DNA of 64,000 nt from Paguma larvata. Taxonomy: Eukaryota > Chordata > Mammalia > Carnivora > Viverridae. This document shows, in pieces, positions 43,771 through 55,459 of the stretch. The stretch covers positions 43,506,215 through 43,570,214 of the forward strand of contig CM057835.1 of the NCBI GenBank assembly GCA_030068075.1. The letters are read 5' to 3'. Position numbers and translations under genes: made by a program. The notes below the pieces were generated by a model. The model was given only the letters and a program-made list of their open reading frames with translations, was not told where the DNA came from and did not search any database. The first letter of the stretch is position 1. Each line of letters begins with the position of its first letter.

Positions 43771-44565
43771 CACCGGGTTGTTCCGTTAGGTGTCCCATTC
43801 CAGCGAGTGACATTGATTTGTTAGAAAAGTATCCGTTTGATAGCAATTGACAATTGCAATCAAGGCAATGTGCATATATTCCTCCAAAACCCACTCTCAC
43901 TACTCACCGTCTCCCTATGGCCTTGGTCCAGAAGCTTTCGTTTCACTAGAGCAGACTGGAGCCCTGGCAGGGGTCAAGACAGGCAAATCGACCCTCCGTG
44001 CCAATTAGTATAAATAGATCTCTCCTTGCATAGGAGGGAGCATGCTCTGAACTGGAGAATCTCAATGGATGGAGTGTGAGTCACAGGTGAGGCAAGAGAG
44101 TCTTCCCATTGGTCTGGGAACTGGTCTGGAAGTCCAAGTCTTGTGTCTGGTGTTCACAGGTGAAAGATGCACAGATCCATCCACTTTCAGTTCTCATACT
44201 GGCTACAGGCTAGTTGCTCGCAGCCTTCAGTTATGGGAGGCCCTCAGAAAATCCCCCACGTGGAGCCTGAGACTTCCCGTGTTGGGCACAGTTTTCCCCT
44301 GTGTGAAGAGTAGGTGGAATCTATAAGCTGTGATATTATTTCTGAGCAAGGTACACCAAGATGTGTTTGTTCTTTGCAAGGAGAAGATTATAGAATTGTA
44401 TTGAGGAAAGGGAGGTGATGATGCCGTCTGTGAAGGACCTACAGAGAACTATGCTTGCTCGCTTTATGATATGAGTGTCTCTATAAATAGGTTAAACAGA
44501 AAATCCTGTTCATCGGTGTCTGGACATGAGAACTGTGGCTGGATAGCAACACCAGCCCTGTTCTC

Positions 44566-44672
44566 CCAAGTGGCATTGCTGTTCCTAAGGCTCAAGTAGC
44601 TTTGGACTAGTAGGTAATGGGTGGCGGAAGAAGCATTTCCCAGGTATATGCCACTTCCTGGGACTTGGACTC
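44566..44672 (+). repeat. Diverged repeat block, copy A
   Basis: It contains CTCAAGTAGCTTTGGACTAG, TAGGTAATGGGTGG and CCACTTCCTGGGACTT. A related block occurs about 1.0 kb downstream (copy B at 45555-45675). The family is not recognised. Confidence 0.8.
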
Positions 44673-44727
44673 TGCCTCAAAACAGCAACAGAAAGGGTTA
44701 GACTGCCCCTTTGCCACCTCCCTTTGC

Positions 44728-44770
44728 CAGTGTCACGGTTGCACTTACCCAGGCTGGGCTGCAGATGGCA
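44728..44770 (+). repeat. Diverged repeat block, partial copy
   Basis: GCCAGTGTCACGGTTGCACT, then TACCCAGGCTGGGCTG, matches the start of copy B (GCCAGTGTCACTGTTGCTTG, 45557). Confidence 0.65.
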
Positions 44771-45554
44771 GGAGCCCCTCTGTGATCCTCCCATGTCCTG
44801 TAGGAGCTCGGTCTATACCAGCTCTGTGTAATGAGGCTGTGTAGACACTGAAGACTCCCAGCCTCAGGCCAAGGGATCAGGATCAGTGCCGCTCCTACCG
44901 GCCTCACGAAGACAGGGAGACCGAAAGGACAACCCATGGCCATGGTCATTGATGCTTCTCAGTAGCCATTTTGGTGACATCTGGAATCAAGTACAGTCAT
45001 CTTCAGGAGAGAGCTTCAAAATTTAGACTGAAATAGTATTCTTAAGATAAAACTGATACAATTTATCTTAGTGCATGAAGAGGGAAGACCTAGAAATAGT
45101 CATTGGATCGTCACTTTCTTTTGACAGAGATCTGTTCGTTCTGACCCCCTCATATGGTAACTCACTCTACTGCCCCTCGCCTCTCTGTCCTTCTGCTTTT
45201 AGTGTGAGTTTATGTCTTACATTCTTCCTTTGCCTTCCTTCTCAGACTGAAATCCCAAAAAGAAACCCCCATCGTCATGGCCTCAGGATCACCATGGCAT
45301 GATCTGGTGCCCATGGCATCACTCTCTTCCTAGTACAGGGCCCAGGTAACCCACGGTAGCACCAACATGTAAGGTTGTAGACTGTAGAGGATCGGGCCAG
45401 GCTTTGGGAAGACAGTCTTGAGTGGAGCGGAGGTGTCAAATACGCAGGCCAGTAAGCCAGAGGGACGTGTGTGTCACTCGAAGGTGCTGACACAGGCAAA
45501 TCTGATCTGGGGCTGCCAGATGCTTAACCAAATAAGACAAATAGAATGTGTTCC

Positions 45555-45675
45555 TGCCAGTGTCACTGTTGCTTGCCCAGCGTGGCCGTTCCCAGAACTC
45601 AAGTAGCTTTGGACTGGTAGGCAATGGGTGGGGAAGAAACGGGCCCCCGTGTATATACTGCTTCCTGGGACTGAG
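45555..45675 (+). repeat. Diverged repeat block, copy B
   Basis: GCCAGTGTCACTGTTGCTTG leads into CTCAAGTAGCTTTGGACTGG, TAGGCAATGGGTGG and TGCTTCCTGGGACT, alignable with copy A at 44566. It could be an LTR or another uncatalogued repeat. Confidence 0.8.
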
Positions 45676-45679
45676 TGCT

Positions 45680-46090
45680 CACCATGCTGACACCCTCTAC
45701 TCCACCATTACCTTGCCTCATTCTCTTGGACTCTGCTTCTCTTTAAGACTGATGTTTTTGTTTTTGTTTTTTTTTCTTTGTCAATAACGATTCAAACCTC
45801 TCCATGTTTTCCAGTCGAGAGCCAGAGATGGATAAATAGATTTAGCTAGTCCCTGTCCACACCTGAGCAGAGGCTAATGCTCCACACTTTTTCATTGGTT
45901 GCCAGCTGGCCTATGGATAAGCTGCCTTAAAGCAGGTGCTCACTCCTAATTGTGCCTCTCCCCGTCACTTCTTAGAGGACGAGGGCCTGTTGCTGTGGTC
46001 ATTCCACTCTGAAGTTGGGAAGGCAGGCATTCTGGATGAGCTGTCCAACTTCAAGGGAAAATCAGAGAATAAAGGCACAGAGACAGGAAG
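45680..46090. other. Intronic sequence without an assigned element
   Basis: A T-rich run at 45749-45777 is present. No exon recognised. Confidence 0.4.
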
Positions 46091-46094
46091 CGTT

Positions 46095-46290
46095 AACATT
46101 TTGGAGGAACCAATTATGTGTCAGATACCGTACTAGGCACTTTAAAGCTGCACTTATCTAACCCGTTCTCAAAAAGATTCCTTTCCTCCTGCCATCAGAG
46201 TGTCAGAATCAGAGGGCTGAGATTTTAGGATAAATCTTGGGTAAATGAGTCCAAAGAGACATTTTGTTCAAAGTTGGCTCTAGGTCGCAG
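46095..46290 (-). repeat. MIR-like relic, antisense
   Basis: 'TTATGTGTCAGATACCGTAC', 'TAGGCACTTTAAAGCTGC' and 'AGAGTGTCAGAATCAGAGGG' suggest a diverged MIR complement. Confidence 0.45.
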
Positions 46291-46624
46291 GGCTGCCTGC
46301 CCCGTGCAAGAGAACTCTTACAAATCTATGTCGCCGAGTTTGGCTCAATAGGACTAGGTTCCATTTGGTCATAAGATGCTCCTTTTCTCAGCCTTATTTT
46401 GTGCATATATACGCAAACTCATTGTGAACATTTCCAAAGGGCAAGTGACATTTCCAAAGAGCAAGGTGTTGGGATCCTGGACTCCAGCCCATGCCATCAC
46501 TTCCATTTCAACATGTTCAAGAACAAATATTAGGATTCTCACTGTAAGAATGGGAAAATAGAGACCCAGAACGTTAACTGGCCTCCTGTCACAACACTGG
46601 CTGTGCCTTTGTATACTCTCTCAT

Positions 46625-46995
46625 CTCTTACTATCTCCTTGCATTTTAGCCAGACTTCCAGGGACTGCCAACACCTGTGACTCACTGCCTGAAGGGGTCT
46701 ACCCTGGCCTCCCGTAGAGTCAGCGAGAGTTGCCAGACTTCTTCACTTGTGGAGACTCCAACCATGGCTGATGGGATTTGGTGGGATAACCCCGGAGCTC
46801 TGAAAGTTCCTCCAGTGAAACAGAGATCCAGTTCCTACTGTGCCAACTTGCTTCAAAATTCACCCTATGTTCTCTACCTTCTCTTCCCTACCTTACTTCC
46901 CTACTGTCTTCCAAGTATGTGTTTGAATCAACTCCGAATTAGCAACTTACTCTCACATCCTTGACTCAAGGTCTGCTTCTAGGGAAACACAAATA
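46625..46995 (+). repeat. Possible ancient LTR relic
   Basis: 'GACTTCCAGGGACTGCCAAC', 'ACTCTCACATCCTTGACTCA' and 'AGGTCTGCTTCTAGGGAAAC' resemble the 3' portion of old mammalian LTRs. The family is not identified. Confidence 0.3.
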
Positions 46996-47303
46996 AAGAC
47001 ACTGCCCGAAAAGGTGGGGAACCTGGTGAATCTGACTCACAATTCTTTATACTTTATATACTTTATACTTTGTGCTTTGCTGATCTATCCAGCCACCATG
47101 TTCCTGGCTTCACAAAAGCTTTCTTCTCTCTTGCACTTTGCTCGGCATCCCATGGAAGCACCCCAACCCTCTCCTCCCCTGATCACCCATGTCTCTGACC
47201 CTCCCTGGTTCACCTCAAGTCGGTTCCCTATTCTAGTGTCACCTCATGGACTCATTCCTCTTGCTTTCTAATCTGTACTTGTAACACCACCACCTGCTCT
47301 CAT

Positions 47304-47421
47304 GGAAGGAAGGAAGGAAGGAAGGAAAGAGGAAGGAAGGAAGGAAAGAGGAAGGAAGGAAGGAAAGGAGAAGGGAGGGAGAAAGGGAAAGAGAGAAAGA
47401 GATAGAGAGAGAAAAGAAAAC
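47304..47421 (+). repeat. (GGAA)n-derived homopurine tract
   Basis: Positions 47304-47402 are all purines: GGAA tetramers grading to GA dinucleotides, then one T and more purines. The translated poly-Ser/Phe/Leu frames on the complement come from it. Confidence 0.97.
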
Positions 47422-47424
47422 AGA

Positions 47425-48815
47425 TAAGCGTTCCAACCCAAGCATTCCTTCTCCCATCATACTCCCCAAAACTAGAGCAAGAACTGTCTAGCAACTGCAT
47501 TCTCTAGAAGAAGGTATTGGAGTCAAGGTTGCCTCCCTCATTTCTCCTCCAGAACCTTCTCATACATACACATCATTGTTGTTATTCATCTTCAACTCAA
47601 GGGGATGCGAAGCTGGTTGACAATTATTAATTTTTAGAAAACTAAATGTTAAGATATTGGAGTTATTAAGGAGCTATATTTCAAACCTGTTAGATATCTA
47701 AAATTCCAGTGAAATATCAAAATCCTTGCAGTGAAACATCCAATTATTCTGCCTCTTTTATTGCAAATGCCATTGACCGTATTCGTGACTCTCATCCACA
47801 CTTCACACGTGCAGGCACACCTAGGAGAAACATCGTGAGGACCAAGCGTTCTGAATGCACAGTATCACGTTGCGGCTCCTCATTAAGGTTTCGAGTTTCC
47901 TTAAAAAGCAAAGCGTTCTGCTAATTCTCCCCTGGGATGGACACAAAGAGCTAGAGTGTGCTCCTGACTTCTCCGCTCACTCCACAGAGTGACCTTGGGC
48001 ACGTTATTACACGAGTATTTTTATTTTTCCATAACTTTAAAAACAATAGCGTCATTTTCTCCAGAGAACTTAGAAGACAGATAAAATGATAAGTCTACAG
48101 AAGCACAACGGACTCCTTGTAGAGAAGCCTTTTCTACTTACATACATTGAGGTTACGTCTGTTTTCAGCTTCTGATGGTCTTGCCAAACCAGAGAGCAGC
48201 ACTACTCTTGGTAGAAACTTCCCCGCTGATTGCACTACATCGTCAGTGCTCATGTCTTAAGTTTCCTTAGCTTTAATGGGAAAGAGAGAGACAGAGAGGG
48301 GTTAAATCCAAAATTGAAAGAACTGGCAAGTGAAATTATAATTTTAGTCCGTGCAACCAAGGTGACTATAGACATTGGCTTGTTGGATCAGCTCGAATAG
48401 CCTCACTACTGAAACTATTGTTTTGTGTTCAAGCAGCTTAAATGATCTGAAGGTTGCAGTTTAGAGAGAGCTAAAATTCGCTAGTTTCCCTCTTTGCCCT
48501 CTAGCTCCAAGTGTTCATTATTTCTTTCCGTGACTGTAGATGTGATTTCTTTTCTTGGGTTTTCTTTCACTGGCTTTGCCACCACTTCTGTTGATGTTTT
48601 TTTTCTTTCCCATTTCTTTCTCTCAATTGTCTTCTGCCTTCTTTCTTCCACTCGGCTTTATCCCCATTGAACATTTATCATAGACTCAACTTTGCTGTGT
48701 TTAAAGAGTGAGAGGAGGAAAGGATTTAAAAAGCAGAGGGAACACAGTAATATTCACCTAGAAAATACTTGTCACATAGAGATGCTAATAAATAAACATT
48801 TAAGGAACAAATCAA
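47425..48815. other. Intronic sequence, mostly unassigned
   Basis: A short MIR-like piece ('CAGAGTGACCTTGGGCACGT') occurs near 47985-48010. The rest, including T/C-rich sequence at 48540-48660, is unassigned. Confidence 0.4.
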
Positions 48816-48819
48816 TAAA

Positions 48820-49060
48820 ATACCTATGAGTTATTTATAGAGAACATACTTTTGTGTTAAGCAGTCTACACATCTTTCCTGTAATTCAACTACGCCGCAA
48901 GGTAATGCTATTATTATCTCCATTTTAGAGACAAGGACACTGAAGCTTAGAAGCACTAAAATAGGTAAGGCAAGGTTGCTGTGACAGAAAATAATAGAAA
49001 AGGGGCACGAAACCAGGTCCTTATGATTCGAAAATCCTCGTTCTCGACTACCATACTCTC
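48820..49060 (-). repeat. MIR SINE relic, antisense
   Basis: 'GTAATTCAACTACGCCGCAA', 'GGTAATGCTATTATTATCTC' and 'CATTTTAGAGACAAGGACAC' in MIR-complement order. Confidence 0.7.
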
Positions 49061-49189
49061 TTGTGACAGACATCTGCTTGGTGCTCTACTTACATCAATT
49101 CATTTCATGGGAATTAAACAAGGAATAAATTGCTTGATATATGATGCAGCTGCAAAAAGCCACAAATGAGTAAGACTGAGGTCAGAAGC

Positions 49190-49320
49190 ACAACGTTAGC
49201 AATGGCTTTGTTAAGTGGGGCCTGTTATGTAAACTCCCTGAGCTTTGAGTCCTTCATCTGTAGAATAAACATATCCATATCTTGTCTTTGGGTTGAGGCA
49301 GTGGTTAAATTAGCTTGCTG
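49190..49320 (+). repeat. MIR relic
   Basis: 'TATGTAAACTCCCTGAGC' and 'CCTTCATCTGTAGAATAAAC' match the sense MIR core. Confidence 0.55.
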
Positions 49321-49419
49321 CATTCCCCTGGCCTTTATACTGGGCAAACAAAATGAAGAAGAATATTCCAGAGACAGGAAATAGGTCACGGCGACAGGAA
49401 ACAGAAATGATTTTGCACA

Positions 49420-49700
49420 GTCCACACTTTCTCCAAGAAATCCTCCCTGCCCTCCAAGCTGGATTAAATGCCCCTTTTTTGTGCCCCCCTAGCATCGCCT
49501 TCTTCCTTTCTTGCCACCTGCCATAAGGATGGTAATTCTTGGTTTTCTTTTCTGTACCTCCCTCGCCTCCCTTGCTTCTGAGGCTGCCCCATATGAGCAG
49601 AGACCAGCCGTGACTTGCTGGCTATTCCTCCAAGATGCGGCCCTCTGCCTGGCACACAGTTAGTGCTCAGGAAACATTCGATCAATGAATAACTGAAGAT
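49420..49700 (+). repeat. L2 LINE 3'-end relic
   Basis: 'TCTCCAAGAAATCCTCCCTG', 'CCTCTGCCTGGCACACAGTT', 'AGTGCTCAGGAAACATTC' and 'GATCAATGAATAACTGAA' match the sense L2 3' terminus. Confidence 0.75.
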
Positions 49701-50254
49701 GGAAGAGCAGGGGATGAGAATAGAGAAGGAGATAGGGCTGAAGGTGCCGTATACTAGGATTGCATGTTCACGCCGGTCCCAGTTGTCCCAGCGTCCTGGT
49801 AGAAATGCAGTCAGTCTTCACCCCTCTTATAACTGAGCAATCAGTTTCTGAAGCCCTTGGCCTGTGATTTGAGAGAAACAGCTCTGGCACAGAGGAGCCA
49901 GACAGACGCATGCTGGTTTGCATCCTCAAAAAAGACCACCCACCCACTGCTATCATTACCCTTATTAACCACTAGACATAACTAGGTCTTCATGACGGTA
50001 GGAAGAAATCTAACTGCATTCATATCTAGATTGAAAATAAATCACAAAACATGCATTATTAAAAGTAGTATTATACAATTAAACTAGAAAAATATCAAAA
50101 CCAATGAAGAAGGGGCACATCTAATTACCAATATTATCATCATCAACTTTGTTAATTGCCCATCAAGGCCCCCCCCACCATAGACACAGTCATTGTGGAT
50201 ACGTTTTGAGCCCAGGAAAAAAAAAAACTGGGCTCCTGAATTGTCCTTTTTCAA

Positions 50255-50415
50255 AAGGTGTGTGGCTTAAACAACTTGCTTTACGTCTCTGAGGCCCCAT
50301 GTCTTCATCCGTAAAATGGAAGTGGAAGATTATCCTAGCAACAGGTGATGGTGTGTTACGGGTCTGACACATAGCAGGCACTCCAAATGCAGATGTTGTG
50401 ATCATCAGGACTGCT
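50255..50415 (+). repeat. MIR SINE relic
   Basis: 'GTGTGTGGCTTAAACAACTT', 'CATGTCTTCATCCGTAAAAT' and 'TGACACATAGCAGGCACTCC' follow MIR. Confidence 0.72.
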
Positions 50416-50439
50416 CTCACTAATGCCTTCTAAGGCCCA

Positions 50440-51535
50440 CAAATTCAGGTAGCACCTCTACCAGGCAACAACTTCCAAATCTGTATACCCAGCGTTGCAG
50501 TCCCGATACTCATCCCCCTCTCTCTCAAGGGCACCTCAAACTCAAAAGATCTGAAATTGAAGATAGTGAATACTCACACAAGCCCATAGCCTCCCATAAT
50601 ACCTGCTACTCCTGTTTCCCCTGTCTGGGAAATGGGGGGCATTCCTTACACTTCTTTTGCCCCCAATCTTCTCTCCTTCCAGTCTGATCAGTTTCCTAAA
50701 TTTGCCTCAAATAATTCCCTTTTTCTGCATTCTTACCTCATTGTCTTGGTTCCTCTCCTAAGGGACAGTCACAATTGTCTTCTAGACGACTCACTTCCCC
50801 CCAGCTCCACTTGCCCACTGCTGCTAGAATGTTCATTCCCGCCTTATGGAAAATCCCTGCCATCTACATGGTAAAGTCTAGACTCTTTAAATGTCATCTG
50901 CATGTCATCTATGCTCATTTACATGTCATCTAGACTCTATATGAGCACAAGGATTCACCCCACCTGCCTCTCCCTCTTATCTGCATCTGTTCCCCACGTG
51001 TCTTCTCGGTGTCAGCTTGTACTGTCTTTCCCATCCATGGTTGGTTGACCTGTCAACTCCCCAGTATCCTCTCAGATCAATCTCAGACATCACTTCTCTT
51101 TGAAATTTGCCCAAAATATTTCCTCGGAAAACCTAAGTATTCTTGTCTCTGTTCCCTGATTCCTAATGTATCCTTTCATTATGGCAATTTTCACATTTTT
51201 TCATTAACTACTTTTTTAATGTTTATTTATTTATTTTGGGGGGGGAGAGAGGGAGAGAGAGAATCCCAAGTAGGCTTCATACTGTCAGCTCAGAGCCCAA
51301 CGCAAGGCTCGCTCTCACAAACCAAGAGATCATCGCCCGAGCCAAAATCAAGAGTCAGACACTTAACTGACTGAGCCACCTAGGCATCCCCATAACATGC
51401 TTATTTTTATCAATACAATTAAACTTTGACTTCCTCAAAGGGCCATAAAATTTATCTATTTAGCTCTTTTTATATGATGCCAAATGCAGTATATAGCGGT
51501 AGCTCAATACATGTGTTATGAATGAATGATCAAAG
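50440..51535 (+). repeat. L2 LINE relic split by a SINE
   Basis: 'CTGCTAGAATGTTCATTCCC', 'CAGACATCACTTCTCTTTGA' and 'AGCTCAATACATGTGTTATG' suggest sense L2 with its 3' end after the SINE at 51211-51391. Repeated ATGTCATCT motifs occur at 50892-50930. Boundaries are vague. Confidence 0.5.
51211..51391 (-). mobile_element. Carnivore tRNA-Lys SINE, antisense
   Basis: Tail complement TTTAATGTTTATTTATTTAT, a short purine run, AATCCCAAGTAGGCTTCATA, and head complement CTGAGCCACCTAGGCATCCC. Confidence 0.96.
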
Positions 51536-51889
51536 TCCTTGAGTTACATAATAGCACAAGAGAAGATGAAGTCATACAGAAGTACACTTGTCAACTGCAT
51601 AAAGCCAGTGTGCATGACTGCCTGAGTACGAGGAAGTACAAGAATGATAACTGCTCTTCAATTAAATTCAAAATGTATGTTTATTCGAGAGACTATTCTA
51701 GATACTAGTGGAAGTTCCATAGACTTACAACACTGCACGCTGACCTTTAATAAGCTTAAAATATATGGGAGAGATAGTCACCTAAATAGCCAACTATAAC
51801 AACTAACCAGGGTAAAATGAAAGGTGCTAAACAAAAGGCTTAACACCAAACGAGGTCAGACTTGTCTTTGTACCCTGCCATGTAGGCCT

Positions 51890-52100
51890 GCTCTCCAGCC
51901 CTCCACGAGCCTGCTGCTGAGCCTTTGCTACCACGGTAACAGATTAATTCATTATGTAATTATTTGCTTAATGCATGTTTCCCTGTAAGAATATTAGCTC
52001 CACGTGGGCGAGGATCACATTCATCTTATCCACTCCTCCTTCCCTGGCATCTGCCCCCCTCCCTAATGTGTAGTAGACCTTCAATGACGTCAGCGGGTGA
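51890..52100 (+). repeat. L2 LINE 3'-end relic
   Basis: 'AGAATATTAGCTCCACGTGG', 'GGATCACATTCATCTTATCC' and 'TAATGTGTAGTAGACCTTCA' match the L2 3' end. Confidence 0.55.
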
Positions 52101-52104
52101 GAGA

Positions 52105-53190
52105 GGAAGAGCAATTAATGTCAACCTTGAGGAGCAGAGAAGACTTCACAGAGGACGTATATGGAAACCGAGGCCTTAAAAATTAACGACAGGGCTCTCA
52201 GATTTACTGCCCGGTTCATGAAAAGTCCATATTTTTTACCATTAGGTTTCTTTGAATACTCATTTTTCTCATCTGTAGTGATATATCTTTTAACTACCTT
52301 GGCAAGCATGTCCATTCTTCAAAGGTATTTATGGAAAACTATAGCTTTCTGCCATAGTTTACAATTTAGCTATGCCTGAAAGAGTTTCTCCAATGAGAAA
52401 ATAAAATAACAATGTGAGCTGGAATAAGTCACATTTTTCACAGGTGGTTCAGACTAAGGGCTAATGTGGCCGTGAAGAGAGCAGAAGCCCTCGCCGGAGT
52501 CCTGGGTGGTTTTCAGGGTGACAGCAGGATTTTCTATCAGCAGGATTTCTGTCAAATGTAGGAGATTTGGAAAGTCCCAGCAAGGGGCAGAACATGAGTG
52601 AAGGGTGTTGAGAGCCCAATGGAAGCAAGTAGAAGACAGGATGTCTGTGTCAAAATGGGAGCAGAGCACAAAGTGACAAGCCCAGTGGTGACACAGTACC
52701 AGTGCCAACTAAGGAATCCGGACTTTGGTTTATATATAGTTGAGCCAGTTCCAGATTTTAAAGGGATGAAAAGTAAAATGTTTTACGAAGACTAATTTGG
52801 CAATAATTTTCAGAGAAGCCAATTAGTAGGATACTAAAGAGTATCCAATTAAGAGATAATAAATAAAAAAGATTTTTAAAGACATTATGAGATGTAAATT
52901 AACCAATTTACTTTCTGATTGTTAAGGCATCTCTCAGATTTTGTGAGTGGGTGGCCAGAATGTAATAGAGCCATTTCAGAAATAGAAAAAAGCGCAGGAG
53001 GAGCCACTTTGAGAAGGAACAGGATACGTTTGGCTTTAGAGACATTTGCTTTGAGGACAAGCAGAATGAGGTGTCCTGAAGGAAAATGGAGATGTAAAAA
53101 TCTATTCTTTTTCTTTTGTTGTTGTTATTATCATCGGCATTATGATGATGGTGGTAGAATTTCATTAGTATAAGCTGCAAATTTAAAATA
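52105..53190. other. Intronic sequence; weak antisense L2 signal
   Basis: The stretch 52900-53090 has a faint antisense L2 look ('GTTTGGCTTTAGAGACATTT'). The remainder is unassigned and no coding exon is supported. Confidence 0.35.
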
Positions 53191-53194
53191 CCAT

Positions 53195-53700
53195 CAATCT
53201 CATAGCCAAATTATGCAAGTGGCCCAAGTACCCATCAACTGACAAATGAATAAAGAAGATGTGGGGGGGCGTGTGCGCGCGCGCGCACGTGTGCATTTGT
53301 AGTGGAATATTACTGAGCCATCAAAAAGAATGAAATTTTGCCATTTACAAAGATGTGGATGGACCTAGAGAGAATTAAGCTAAGTGAAATAAGTCAGCCG
53401 GAGAAAGACAAATGCCATATGATTTCACTCATATGTGGGATTTAAGAAACAACAAATGCACAAAGGAAAAAAATAAAGATAAACCAAAAAATCGGTGCTT
53501 AACTACAGAAAACACACTGATGGTTACCAGAGGGGAGGGAGATGAGGAGATGAGTGAAACAGGTGATGAGGATTAAGAGTACACTTACCATGATGAGCAC
53601 TGAGTGATGTGTAGAACTGTTGAATCACTATATTGTGCACCTGAAATGAAGATAATACAGTATGTTAACTATATTGGAATTAAAATTAAAAATGTAATTA
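53195..53700 (+). mobile_element. Carnivore L1 3' end, 5'-truncated
   Basis: 'CCATCAACTGACAAATGAAT', 'AAAGAAGATGTGG', a G/C/T alternating microsatellite, 'GTGGAATATTACTGAGCCAT', 'GATGTGGATGGACCTAGAGA', 'TATGATTTCACTCATATGTG', 'ATTGTGCACCTGAAATGAAG' and an A-rich end. The internal microsatellite position, usually (TA)n/(TG)n, is here CG-rich. Confidence 0.9.
53269..53296. repeat. 28-nt alternating purine-pyrimidine tract with (GC)n core
   Basis: Strict purine-pyrimidine alternation runs through GTGCGCGCGCGCGCAC (53273-53288), itself a perfect 16-bp palindrome. It lies inside the L1 3' end. Confidence 0.97.
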
Positions 53701-53704
53701 AAAT

Positions 53705-54300
53705 TAATCATGAAATACAATACAATACCATTAATCTTGATGTTAGTAATCCAAACCCCTCAGTCATGGAAAGCCTTTGCTATAATGGAAGGGAAGGGAG
53801 TGGGATGGGGGTGGGAGGGAGGCCACCACCCCTATAATGGTTTTTATAAGGTGAGTGATGGTCAGCTAAGGTGTGCTAGAAGAAGGTCTAGTGACCATCC
53901 AACAAGAAGCCTCCTGGGGTGTCGCTACTTAGAATTAACCCTTAGCCCATCTCTTGATTTAGTCAGAGCTGAGGAAACTGACTAGTACTAAATATATTAT
54001 CAGGAGATTGAAGTCTCATTTGTGAGCAATGAACATATCCCTTGTGTACTTATCTCCCGCTGAACTAGTCATTAGAAAGTAGCTTGAAGAACATGGGCTT
54101 CCAGCAAAGGGAACTGGATAAACGTGTAGGGTATCTCATCAGGTGTGTGAGGGTTGGTGTGACATCCCTGCCCACGGCAGAGTATTCGTCTCTCCTTATT
54201 CACAGCCGCCATATTTGATGCCCTTCTCACCTGGATGGTATGAAAGGAGCTCATATTATTTTATTTTCATTTGTAATACTCTATTGCGTGGTCCCCCAAA
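53705..54300. other. Intronic sequence without an assigned element
   Basis: AT-rich start, then a G-rich patch around 53790-53830. The short frames in it have no domain evidence. Confidence 0.4.
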
Positions 54301-54304
54301 TGCC

Positions 54305-54470
54305 ATTACTGCCTGCAGAGTGCCTGGGGAGCTTGTTTAAGGTAGAGTCAAGAGCCCCACCCCCAGAAATTCTGCTCCCCAGTGTCCACAGTGAGGCTTG
54401 GGAAGCAGATTGCTGGCAAGCCTCCAGAGGTTCCCAGGCAGCCTTGAGTGACTTTGAACCAATCTGATTT
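54305..54470 (-). mobile_element. MER5-like DNA transposon relic
   Basis: 'CTGGGGAGCTTGTTTAAGGT', 'AGAGCCCCACCCCCAGAAAT' and 'TTCTGCTCCCCAGTG' match the MER5A interior. MER5 elements are partly symmetrical, so orientation is uncertain. Confidence 0.55.
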
Positions 54471-54824
54471 GGCAGGCAGGTGAGGCTCCAAGCCCTCCAT
54501 GCCTATTTTAGCATGAGCAGCTCTGCATGTACCTATTTTATTTGTGTTCTCTTCTGCCAAAAACTTGTTTGAATACAGATTTTCAGCACCTTGACGAGAA
54601 TTGGTAAATTATTTATCTAAGTTAACCTTGACCTTTTGATTAATACTTTTTCTTTGACAAGGTTATAAAACAATTATTTGGAAGCCCATCATTTACTTAA
54701 AATTACATTTACTGCAAGAAATAAACCCGAAGAAACTCCTTTCCTCACTCATTGCTCTCCAATATAAATGAAAATCTAAAATTTCTGAGTACCATATTAT
54801 CTGAGGCACTAGTTGATGTTTAAT

Positions 54825-54960
54825 GGAGGGGTGAGGGGGGTGTGGGAGGGGGGAGAGTGGGTGACGGGCACGGAGGAAGGCACTTGTTGGGATGAGCACT
54901 GGGTGTTGTATGGAAACCAATTTGACAATAAATTATTTTAAAAAATTAAAAAAATAAATG
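54825..54960 (+). mobile_element. L1 3'-terminal fragment
   Basis: G-rich 'GAGGGGTGAGGGGGGTGTGG', 'GGCACTTGTTGGGATGAGCA', 'CTGGGTGTTGTATGGAAACC' and 'AATTTGACAATAAATTATTT' with an A-rich end. This is the carnivore L1 3' UTR, strongly 5'-truncated (about 135 bp) and little diverged. Confidence 0.93.
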
Positions 54961-55459
54961 TGTACTGGTCATTGAAAAGAAGCTGAATTTCTCCTTCCAC
55001 TTGGTATCTGAAGAAAATCCAAAATATCCCAAGTAAAAATGACTTGTATTTTAAAGTGACTATTTGTGCATGTGAAACTCTGATTTTGTGTGCATGAGAA
55101 GGACGCCCTGGTTATGTGCAGCAGTCGGCTTACACCCACTGTTTTTCTTATTTATGATGACAAACAAGCTGACACTAGTCCCTTCGATGTAAAACAGAAG
55201 AAGAAAGCATAATCTTGATACAGTCAAGGTATAACCACTTTCAATGTTGAGGAGGAGTTTTAAAAGACCATCAGGTGGCACTGGAAACAACACCAGTTGT
55301 TGACAGTTTTGCGAGTTTATTTTTTTTATTTAACTAAATACGGCATGAAGGCTGGTGAAGTGTAATACAATTGTGTCAGTAAATCCTATTAACAGATGTA
55401 CAGATTCATTTTGCACTGTATCTTGAAATAAAGAATCCACTTCTGGTTTTTAAAATTGC

